10,000 bases of DNA from Candidatus Hydrogenedens sp. (GTDB lineage Bacteria; Hydrogenedentota; Hydrogenedentia; Hydrogenedentales; Hydrogenedentaceae). The stretch's first letter is position 1; the number at the start of each line of letters is the position of its first letter. Under the pieces are notes generated by a model, which saw only the letters and a list, made by a program, of their open reading frames with translations, made no database searches and was not told where the DNA came from. The position numbers were made by a program, and so were the translations under genes. Where the stretch lies: positions 1 through 10,000 of the forward strand of contig JAIWNQ010000130.1 of the NCBI GenBank assembly GCA_020216745.1. Reading direction: 5' to 3'. This document shows positions 1-6,328 of this stretch, piece after piece.

Positions 1-3000
1 GCCCAACCTATCGGATTGTGCTTGACTTACATCCGGCTCTGCCCTGGCTGTCCATTTCCGTAATCGGTCGTTATATGCCCAGTAGCGATAAATTAACGGC
101 TCTTTAAAGAAACTAATAAATCCTAAGGCACGATTACCCCATGGAAATTCGGAATATAACATAAATAATCCATCAGATAAATCTGCAGACGGAGGATAAA
201 CGCGAACAAAATTGTCAGGGTCCGGCTCTGTCGGTGTATCAGGACCAAAGGATACAATTGCTGATTGGAATGAATCGCCTGGACTAATTGACGGTGAAGT
301 CCGAATCACTACAAAGAAGTCCGGTCCATATCCATTCTCACTTGGACAATCTCCAAAACATACTGGAATCGGCTGACGAAGACGGGGTTGAGATACGTAA
401 GGCGTTCCACCTTGAGATGAATCCCGACCAGTACTATTATCTGTCCCCGGAGAAGAGAATACAAATCGTACCTGATATCTCGGGTCACCAGGACGTGAAT
501 ACCATACCGGAGCTGAATCCAGTCGTAAAGGCAAGTCAATATATTCAATTTCACCGTTTGAACCTATTATAGGCGGGTCAAATACACCATTTGTATTCTT
601 TGGGTTCCAATCATTATCACGCCATATAGAAACACCGCTCAATTTATCATTAGCAGGGTCTTCTTCATTCAAAGGCAACAAATCTGTATACGGGTCAAAA
701 CTTTGATTCGCTTGTAAATCTACAGAATAAAACTCAACGATAACCTGTTCTAAAAACGTCGGGTCCTTTACAATATACCACGGACTTCCATTCCTTGGTG
801 TTCCTGCTCGAAGACTCAATGTCCTACTTTGGGCACCAGTTATTTCAAAGGCTTCCACACGTTTATCGACGTCTCTCTCAGTATTGCCGTACGCAACCAG
901 CCATAAACCGGTTACATTTTTCGTCCATGCACCATTAGAGAAATACGTTGTATCACCTACATTAGGAATAACTATATCATTTGTATCCGGTGCAAATGAT
1001 TTATCTCCACCAGCAGCACCAGTTCCATTTCCATAAGCAATTAAATTGTTAACTCGGTTCATCGAAGCATCGATACCTAATATGGAAATAGGCTGTCCAC
1101 CTGGGGTTATCACTGGTGTTGTAATACCACTGGTTGACGGGGGAAGTAACGCATCTGTTAAATCTACAACTCGTGCAGGAACACTCACTTGAAGCATATC
1201 ATGACCATAAAAATCCTGCAATCCGCCTTCTTCGGGATTCGTCTTCCATGCTCCACCACGGGACGTTAAACCACCTTGTGATAAAATGATTCCAGCAAAT
1301 TGAGACGACGTTGGAGATCTGTCGGGCAATCGTGCCGGAATAACACAACGAAACTCTTCAAAAGCACTTACCGTATCTGATGTGCGAATAACAACAAATA
1401 AATCATCACCTCGGTGACCACCTTCAGTAAGGGCTTTGGCACTCTTCTCATACGGAACAACATTTGCAACACCGTTATCGTTAAAATCAGCATTTAAAAT
1501 ATCCAAAAGTAGAGATTTCTTTTTAGAAAACGCAAGTTTTTCAGTTTCTTTTATGTCTTTCACAAGTTCTAAAGGTATAGGTGATACGGTTTCTTCATTA
1601 GCACCTGAATCTAAACTCTTAGCACTACTTGGCGGATTGGCTCCACCAGCACGAAAATCTGATTGTGGGACTGTCCATGGCTTTGCTGGAGTTAACTGCA
1701 ATACCCATGCAAGGTCCTTCAATCCATCCCAGACTTTCCTTTGTGCTGATGATAATTGTGGACGTTCCGGATCTGATAAATCGACAACACCATCCGTTAC
1801 AATTCCATCACCACTCAAATCATCCGGGATATTATCACCATCTAAATCCACAGGTTCTGGAGCAATCCCCCATTCTAATGACCCCGGAACTAATGGCACA
1901 ATTTTATCTATAAATGTAGGGATTGGGGCTTTATCAAAGAAAAGCGGTCCTGTAAAAACACCATCATTGTTCGTATCCTCATAAAGCAGAACACCAGATG
2001 AGGGCAATGTGCCTCCAGTGCTATCCAGAGGTGTTAAATCAGATGGGTCAAACTCCGGCCCCCAAAACGCTATATACATACTATTTAATGCTACCGGTCC
2101 TAATTTATTAACAACTGGGTCATCTGCACCGGCAAGATTTAGTCCTAACACCGCTACTGGCTGGGACTTATATTCCACTTTTTGTCGTAAAATTCGTGCC
2201 GCCCTTGCTTCTCCATTAGCACCCGAAATCACCGTATTGCTACCCCAACCCAAAGGCCAATCTGCCATTTGCGGATATCGATTTCGAGACATAGCGTTCT
2301 TCGTTACTAACCACGGTCCCCTCTCTACTGCATTAGCTTTACCACCCTTTACACCATAAGGATACTGAGATACAACTAATTTATTTCCATTTGTTAAATA
2401 TGGTGCAACATATGCTGAATGAGCATTTTCAAGAGTTAAGACATTTCCATTATTACTAACGATATAATATCTTCCACCATTATTATCAATAAACCACCAA
2501 CCTGAAAGGTCGACTCCACCAAAATTGCCATCTAATAACTCCGCATAGTAAATATCATTCTTGTAAGTGTCCCATACTTCGCTCCATGTTTCAATATCAT
2601 TTGGGTCCTCGTTAGGGTCAAAATGGTAATACTCAAGGTTATCTGTTAAACTCCCCTCATCAGCATAAATAATGCACCGTGTTCCAAAATTAGTTAAATC
2701 CAACCTTATAGGCCATGTTGTATAATCTGGGAGTGTCGGTTGGATAAACGGCTTCGGATAATATATACTCCGAGGAACAAGTGCACGTGGTAATAATGTG
2801 TCATCAAATGTCGGTTCAAATGGCACGGTTTCAAACGAATATTGGAATGACGTCAACTCATCAAGATTCGGTATCTGATAACCTGTCCAGAAAACACCTT
2901 CCGAATAATCAGGCAAGAATCCAGGATTGTATATATACTTTACCGCATTAGTTGGACGTAACAAAGGATTATCTGTAGTATCTAAAACGAAGTCTCCAGG

Positions 3001-5874
3001 AGGTGCAAGACCAAGAAGGAATCTTTGGTTAAAAATACCAAACACATCAAAACCAGTATTTAAATTCATAGGTGGATCTATCCATAATCCGAGATACGTC
3101 ATCCCCCTTGTCCCCCTCCAATCATACCAAAGAAAATTTGCATAATTCTGAAGGACATAATGATTGCCAACACCAATAGGAAGCGGTTGTGTTGGATGTA
3201 TATATGTTTCCCTTCCAAATGTATTATCGGTGCTGTAGGTCATGACAAGGTCATGGACTTCAAATCCAATTCTTTGTGGCTTTACGTTATCCTGTATATG
3301 TTCTCGTTCATGCCACCACGGCCGATTTATCTTGCGATTCACTTCCGACGTAGAACCAATAGGATATGTATCATCTATCCACGGCGTATCCTGTACATAT
3401 TTCTTTGTCTTGGCTAAATACATATTTGAGAACCAAATTCCTCCATCCCAGTGCCCCCCATCTCTCGGATTCCAACGACGTGGCTCAATAAACGCACGGA
3501 AATCACCTCCAAAGGTAGCCCCCGGACCTGAAGTCCTACCCGATATGTCCTTCTTACCACTATTGGTTCTTAACACTACAAAGTAGTCAGGTTTCTCTAT
3601 AGCGGTATTAGGCACACCAGGTTTATAATAATCTGCAACAGGTTCAAAATATCCTGTGGGATCATCGTCTGGACATCTCCTTCTACCTCCCGAAAATCTT
3701 AACCGCACTTTCCACCACGGGTCACCACCACCTGGTGGGAAAGGTTCGTATTCCCAATAAATCTTTGTATCAACTAAACCTCCCTGCTCATAAGTGGCAG
3801 GGTACATTGGACAATCAAGAAACGAAACACCATATGTGCTACCAGAACTATCAAGTGGCACCGGAGGGTCAAATATTCCGTTTCCTCCTTCCGATTTTTC
3901 ATGAGTATCGTGATAGAGCCACACACCACTAAATGCATAATCGTTCTGAACAGCTATAGAACAATCTCCTGCAGATGAAGTTGTTATTGGCTCCAAAGCA
4001 TAATTGGGATTAAATCCTCCATTTCCTGGTGGACCAAATGGGTCTCCACCTATATCGGTCAATATTAGATTTAGTTCCCAAATTTGTGCTGAAGGGTCTC
4101 CATGAGCATTAATACCTAACACCGGTATCCATGAATCTACAGGTAAAACATGTCTTAAATCCAATATTTCCCCCGTAACTGCTTCTATAAATGTGTCGGA
4201 AATATCCCACCTTGGTCTTGTATGCTCAGGCACAGGAGTATACATAAAGAAGGGCCAAGATGATATATTCCGTTCTGTTCCAGGACGGTAACCAAAAATA
4301 GTATCACCTGTCAAATCATAAACATTAAAATGCCCTGTATATTGGTTATTCTCATTCATCACTTCACCCTGATAAAAGTTCGGACTATATGAATCCACAG
4401 GCTCACCCGTACTTTGAGTTAGAAAACCCCCAACCCCATATTGCCAATACGGGAATGGGATTGAATCCACAATAGATGATAAGTTAGGACCACTATATGG
4501 TTGCATTCTCGCCATCAAAAGAGACGTTCTCATTGTATTCTCATTATTCCACTTAAAACTCATCCGCACCGCTACAATGTAACTCAACCCAGGGTCAGGA
4601 CCAGCGGTCACCCATTGTTTTGAAGCATATCCACCAGCGAAATCAACACTGCCATCCGTATTATTAATCTTTACGAATGGGAATAACTCCGTGGGTGGAC
4701 TATTCCGTGGATTTACGGCTGCAAATGGGTCAATTGGGTCATACAATGAACTTTGAGGATTCATAGTAAAATTAAGGTTATAAGTTAAGTCTTCTGAAAA
4801 CTGACCATATGAATTAGGCATTTCATAAGGATACCCATACCTATCCCACGTTAACATAGGCGTTCCAGGGTCTACTCGAAATGCATTTGCAGTCCCTCGA
4901 ACATAAACCAGCCTACCATCATACATCAGGTTAAACTCATCATCAGGCTTATTTTCAGGTCCCCAATCAACAAACAAACCAAACTCTAAAATGTCTTCCG
5001 GTTCTAAAGTCCCTTCCAACTTATAATAAAGTTGAGTTAATGCTCTCGGTGCAGGCTGGTCAGGATTGTATTTCATATTAAACCTGAAAAGGGGAAGCCA
5101 ATCATTTAGAGGAACAACACCTTGTCCATTTGGAATTAAATCTTTTGCCTCAAACGAAGCAGAAGGAACTTGTTCACCTTCTCGAACAATTATATAATCC
5201 GACTTATAAATAGGTGGCTGGCCAACTGGAGGGCAATCAACATATGTATTCCCTGTAGGGTCATTGGGGTCTTTAATCCGAACACGCATACCTATCGTAT
5301 ATCTTCCCCCGGATTGAAAATAGGGAGTATTTTGCCCACCTATAAGAAATACTTGATTTTCAGGGGTCACTAATGGTTGATACGATTGATTTACCCGAAA
5401 TTCCCACCACGCCTCTGTATAATTTGTAGTAGGAGGCACACCTCCAACATTCGTGCTAATGTACCATGTAATATTCGTAATGTTAGGGACATCATTAGGA
5501 CCAAACGATGGGTCAAGTCTATAAACCAATTTAAACCCCACAGCCAAAGGTGCCGCACCATCTGTCGGTTCCCCAATAAAATTAAGGTCTATCTGGCCAC
5601 AATTAGCAAATACAGGATTTCCTATCTGGCTCTGTGTTAATGAGGGGAGGATTTTCACTAATGCATCTGTCGGAGCTGACGATGCAACTTGTATTCTGTT
5701 CTCAATACCCTTGGTTTCTGCATTCGTATTTACCGTTACTGATAAGTTCTGTCTAAAATCATCTGCCCTTGTATATTTCTCTACAAAAAAATCGTAGCTT
5801 ATGTCTAATGCAATAAATAAAATCAAAACTATAAAAAACAACATCGGCAGGGAAAATATACTTATCCGTTTCAC
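1..5874 (-). CDS. Giant modular exported or surface protein, 3' end beyond the window
   Basis: I read this frame line by line: there is no stop in 1958 codons from GTG at 5874 to the left edge, so the protein exceeds about 210 kDa and its C-terminus is missing. Residues 1-25 have a basic start (MKRIS) and a hydrophobic stretch (about 8-24), which suggests a signal peptide or membrane anchor; no clear cleavage site is visible. Residues about 94-232 resemble a PKD-type beta domain. From about 580 onward a large module recurs three times, marked by V-L-G-I-N, S-G-V-x-L-Y-x-D, V-R-L-x-F-S and F-V-V-I-R-T. The protein is rich in Pro, Gly, Asp, Asn and aromatic residues, as in extracellular beta-rich repeat proteins. 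No catalytic motif is convincing. It has its own promoters and follows the transporter operon. I recognise no family for the main module; adhesin, sheath or surface-layer roles are guesses. Confidence 0.9.
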   Translation of the reverse strand, partial: MKRISIFSLPMLFFIVLILFIALDISYDFFVEKYTRADDFRQNLSVTVNTNAETKGIENRIQVASSAPTDALVKILPSLTQSQIGNPVFANCGQIDLNFIGEPTDGAAPLAVGFKLVYRLDPSFGPNDVPNITNITWYISTNVGGVPPTTNYTEAWWEFRVNQSYQPLVTPENQVFLIGGQNTPYFQSGGRYTIGMRVRIKDPNDPTGNTYVDCPPVGQPPIYKSDYIIVREGEQVPSASFEAKDLIPNGQGVVPLNDWLPLFRFNMKYNPDQPAPRALTQLYYKLEGTLEPEDILEFGLFVDWGPENKPDDEFNLMYDGRLVYVRGTANAFRVDPGTPMLTWDRYGYPYEMPNSYGQFSEDLTYNLNFTMNPQSSLYDPIDPFAAVNPRNSPPTELFPFVKINNTDGSVDFAGGYASKQWVTAGPDPGLSYIVAVRMSFKWNNENTMRTSLLMARMQPYSGPNLSSIVDSIPFPYWQYGVGGFLTQSTGEPVDSYSPNFYQGEVMNENNQYTGHFNVYDLTGDTIFGYRPGTERNISSWPFFMYTPVPEHTRPRWDISDTFIEAVTGEILDLRHVLPVDSWIPVLGINAHGDPSAQIWELNLILTDIGGDPFGPPGNGGFNPNYALEPITTSSAGDCSIAVQNDYAFSGVWLYHDTHEKSEGGNGIFDPPVPLDSSGSTYGVSFLDCPMYPATYEQGGLVDTKIYWEYEPFPPGGGDPWWKVRLRFSGGRRRCPDDDPTGYFEPVADYYKPGVPNTAIEKPDYFVVLRTNSGKKDISGRTSGPGATFGGDFRAFIEPRRWNPRDGGHWDGGIWFSNMYLAKTKKYVQDTPWIDDTYPIGSTSEVNRKINRPWWHEREHIQDNVKPQRIGFEVHDLVMTYSTDNTFGRETYIHPTQPLPIGVGNHYVLQNYANFLWYDWRGTRGMTYLGLWIDPPMNLNTGFDVFGIFNQRFLLGLAPPGDFVLDTTDNPLLRPTNAVKYIYNPGFLPDYSEGVFWTGYQIPNLDELTSFQYSFETVPFEPTFDDTLLPRALVPRSIYYPKPFIQPTLPDYTTWPIRLDLTNFGTRCIIYADEGSLTDNLEYYHFDPNEDPNDIETWSEVWDTYKNDIYYAELLDGNFGGVDLSGWWFIDNNGGRYYIVSNNGNVLTLENAHSAYVAPYLTNGNKLVVSQYPYGVKGGKANAVERGPWLVTKNAMSRNRYPQMADWPLGWGSNTVISGANGEARAARILRQKVEYKSQPVAVLGLNLAGADDPVVNKLGPVALNSMYIAFWGPEFDPSDLTPLDSTGGTLPSSGVLLYEDTNNDGVFTGPLFFDKAPIPTFIDKIVPLVPGSLEWGIAPEPVDLDGDNIPDDLSGDGIVTDGVVDLSDPERPQLSSAQRKVWDGLKDLAWVLQLTPAKPWTVPQSDFRAGGANPPSSAKSLDSGANEETVSPIPLELVKDIKETEKLAFSKKKSLLLDILNADFNDNGVANVVPYEKSAKALTEGGHRGDDLFVVIRTSDTVSAFEEFRCVIPARLPDRSPTSSQFAGIILSQGGLTSRGGAWKTNPEEGGLQDFYGHDMLQVSVPARVVDLTDALLPPSTSGITTPVITPGGQPISILGIDASMNRVNNLIAYGNGTGAAGGDKSFAPDTNDIVIPNVGDTTYFSNGAWTKNVTGLWLVAYGNTERDVDKRVEAFEITGAQSRTLSLRAGTPRNGSPWYIVKDPTFLEQVIVEFYSVDLQANQSFDPYTDLLPLNEEDPANDKLSGVSIWRDNDWNPKNTNGVFDPPIIGSNGEIEYIDLPLRLDSAPVWYSRPGDPRYQVRFVFSSPGTDNSTGRDSSQGGTPYVSQPRLRQPIPVCFGDCPSENGYGPDFFVVIRTSPSISPGDSFQSAIVSFGPDTPTEPDPDNFVRVYPPSADLSDGLFMLYSEFPWGNRALGFISFFKEPLIYRYWAYNDRLRKWTARAEPDVSQAQSDRLG
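238..1092 (-). repeat. Module copy R3 of the giant protein
   Basis: Residues about 1595-1879. Landmarks are PISILGIDAS (1595-1604), SGVSIWRD (1746-1753) followed by TNGVFDPP, YQVRFVFSS (1800-1808), GPDFFVVIRTS (1850-1860) and SFQSAIVSF (1868-1876). It contains the second S/T-G-x-W element between the first two landmarks. A possible disulfide or turn is CFGDC at 1839-1843. Whether further copies follow cannot be seen because the gene leaves the window. Confidence 0.6.
1336..2160 (-). repeat. Module copy R2 of the giant protein
   Basis: Residues about 1239-1513. Landmarks are PVAVLGLNLAGADD (1239-1252), SGVLLYEDTNNDGVF (1293-1307), a worn WVLQL (1390-1394) where R1 has VRLRFS, GDDLFVVIRTSDT (1489-1501) and EFRCVIP (1507-1513). 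R2 is longer than R1 because of an insert holding an acidic calcium-type loop and a lysine-rich linker (1439-1453). Confidence 0.6.
1777..1848 (-). other. Acidic calcium-type loop in the giant protein
   Basis: Residues about 1343-1366 begin DLDGDNIPDD and continue SGDGIVTDGVVDL. Aspartates at 1343, 1345, 1347, 1351 and 1352 give the D-x-D-x-D spacing of thrombospondin type 3, dockerin and EF-hand loops. A second similar spot is DTNNDG at 1300-1305, and a third is DFNDNG at 1463-1468. Calcium binding is inferred from these spacings; it would stabilise an extracellular repeat protein. Confidence 0.45.
2380..2529 (-). repeat. Short S/T-G-x-W element, copy a
   Basis: Residues about 1116-1165: VDLSGWWFIDNNGG (1121-1134), YYIVSNN and NVLTLENA. 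A related block is at about 1653-1691 (NVTGLWLVAYGN, then VEAFEIT and RTLSLRAG), inside module R3. Both pair a G-x-W strand with a closing L-x-L strand. The similarity is weak but ordered, and R1 has no clear equivalent. Confidence 0.35.
3475..4131 (-). repeat. Module copy R1 of the giant protein
   Basis: Residues about 582-800. Ordered landmarks are WIPVLGINAHGD (582-593), SGVWLYHD (649-656) with GNGIFDPP after it, WWKVRLRFSGG (720-730), PDYFVVLRT (762-770) and DFRAFIEP (791-798). The same order recurs in R2 and R3. The copies differ greatly between landmarks, so the duplication is old and visible only at protein level. Confidence 0.6.
5179..5592 (-). other. PKD-like beta domain in the giant protein
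   Basis: Residues about 95-232. GAAPLAVGF at 106-114 resembles the opening strand of PKD domains (G-x-x-P-L-x-V-x-F). WY at 137-138 sits where the core tryptophan strand is expected. SGGRYTIGMRV (188-198) and SDYIIVRE (225-232) match the closing strands (G-x-Y-T-V and a terminal I-x-V). The domain is longer than a usual PKD unit of 80 to 90 residues and lacks the common W-D-F-G-D core, so it would be a diverged copy. PKD domains are typically extracellular, which supports export. Confidence 0.4.
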
Positions 5875-5882
5875 AGTAATGT

Positions 5883-5888
5883 TCTCCT
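5883..5888 (-). promoter_or_regulatory. Ribosome binding site deciding the GTG start of the giant gene
   Basis: AGGAGA lies eight bases before GTG at 5874-5872, the same motif and spacing as the DUF4340 gene. An in-frame TAA at 5895-5893 closes the frame upstream, so no ATG, GTG or TTG lies further out. The next in-frame ATG, ten codons later, would cut away the basic N-terminus before the hydrophobic segment. Confidence 0.7.
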
Positions 5889-5900
5889 TCTTTTATCAAT

Positions 5901-5929
5901 ACTATACATTACAACACTTCTATTTCCAA
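5901..5929 (-). promoter_or_regulatory. Candidate proximal promoter P4 of the giant gene
   Basis: TTGGAA (5929-5924; four of six) is followed after 17 bases by TATAGT (5906-5901; five of six). Transcription from here would begin around 5895 and give a short leader that just includes the AGGAGA ribosome binding site. Position is its strongest support. Confidence 0.35.
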
Positions 5930-5968
5930 AAATAAAATTTATTTTATATGTTATCAAATTCTTACTGT

Positions 5969-6040
5969 CTATATAAAACCTTTCCTTCTTAAATATTTTT
6001 TTCTAAAATAGTTTATCATGTTTGAGTAAGCAATATACAA
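5969..6040 (-). CDS. Possible 23-residue leader peptide
   Basis: AGGAGA at 6051-6046 stands five bases before a TTG codon that opens a 23-codon frame ending in TAG. The predicted peptide starts MYIAYSNMINYF and has a strongly basic end (RKKYLRRKGFI). It lies downstream of P3 and upstream of the giant gene, where a leader ORF could tune expression. The good ribosome binding site is the only positive evidence. A TTG start and a short length in AT-rich DNA make chance likely. I recognise no family. Confidence 0.22.
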   Translation of the reverse strand: MYIAYSNMINYFRKKYLRRKGFI

Positions 6041-6070
6041 TTTTTTCTCCTAAAAAAAATCTTTCTTATC

Positions 6071-6100
6071 ATCATAACTATTTCTTTATAATTATGTCAA
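6071..6100 (-). promoter_or_regulatory. Best-matching candidate promoter P3 for the giant gene
   Basis: A perfect TTGACA (6100-6095) is followed after 18 bases by TATGAT (6076-6071), five of six matches to the consensus. This is the best box pair in the gap. Transcription would begin near 6064 and give a leader of about 190 bases before the GTG at 5874. That leader would contain the possible short ORF at 6040-5969. Confidence 0.5.
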
Positions 6101-6160
6101 GAATTCATTTCATTTTCAAGTCTATTTCTTTTTTTATTCTACTTTTTTAAATAAATTTAC

Positions 6161-6190
6161 TTTACAGCATATTTAACACCTATTTGTCAA
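6161..6190 (-). promoter_or_regulatory. Weak candidate promoter P2
   Basis: A perfect TTGACA (6190-6185) is followed after 18 bases by TGTAAA (6166-6161), which matches TATAAT at four of six positions. Its -35 box sits in one arm of the flanking inverted repeat. The -10 box is poor, so this is the less certain of the upstream pairs. Confidence 0.3.
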
Positions 6191-6209
6191 GAAAAAACCT
6201 CTGACAAAT
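6182..6209. repeat. Inverted repeat with 8-bp arms beside promoter P2
   Basis: The arms ATTTGTCA (6182-6189) and TGACAAAT (6202-6209) are perfect complements separated by 12 bases. One arm overlaps the TTGACA box of P2. It could be a two-half-site operator or a weak hairpin. It has no following T-run suited to a terminator for the minus-strand transcript. Confidence 0.35.
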
Positions 6210-6211
6210 TC

Positions 6212-6226
6212 AGTATAATTTATACT
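6212..6226. repeat. Perfect 7-bp inverted repeat, possible operator
   Basis: AGTATAATTTATACT has arms AGTATAA and TTATACT around a single central base. It is symmetric on both strands and overlaps the -10 box of P1. A dimeric repressor binding here would block that promoter. No regulator gene is visible in the window, and AT-rich palindromes can arise by chance. Confidence 0.4.
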
Positions 6227-6250
6227 ACAATTTTTTTGATTAAAAGTCAA
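6222..6250 (-). promoter_or_regulatory. Candidate promoter P1 with an operator-like palindrome at its -10 box
   Basis: TTGACT at 6250-6245 is followed, after 17 bases, by TAGTAT at 6227-6222 (four of six matches to TATAAT). The -10 box lies almost wholly within a perfect inverted repeat, the classic position for a repressor site. The box match is moderate and the region is AT-rich, so chance hits are possible. Confidence 0.4.
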
Positions 6251-6328
6251 CATATTTTATATTTCACAAAATAAAATGATTAGGCATAAAAAAATAAATA
6301 GAGTGTTTTTTACAAAGTATTTACAACT

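Larger units (their letters stand above)
5875..6328. other. AT-rich intergenic region with regulatory signals
   Basis: This 454-base gap separates the transporter operon from the giant gene. It is visibly much richer in A and T than the genes on either side, with many runs of five to eight A or T. It holds several promoter-like box pairs directed at the giant gene, two inverted repeats and one possible short ORF, each listed separately. I found no convincing GC-rich terminator hairpin after the DUF4340 stop and no RNA gene. Confidence 0.7.

Noticed and set aside
1436..2359. Long plus-strand reading frames at 1436-1984 and 2009-2359
   Set aside because: They lie inside the giant minus-strand gene, which has coherent domains and repeats. 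Their products show no domain, no good ribosome binding site and an unnatural composition, so they are shadows.
3300..3309. HEREH at residues 855-859 of the giant protein, matching the zinc protease pattern H-E-x-x-H
   Set aside because: The flanks are highly polar (WWHEREHIQD) rather than the hydrophobic helix of zincins, and no following glycine-histidine or suitable distal glutamate pattern is clear. A five-residue pattern is expected by chance in a protein this large.
5926..5947. A/T-only inverted repeat near the start of the giant gene
   Set aside because: The arms are runs of A and T of low complexity, which is expected in a region this AT-rich.
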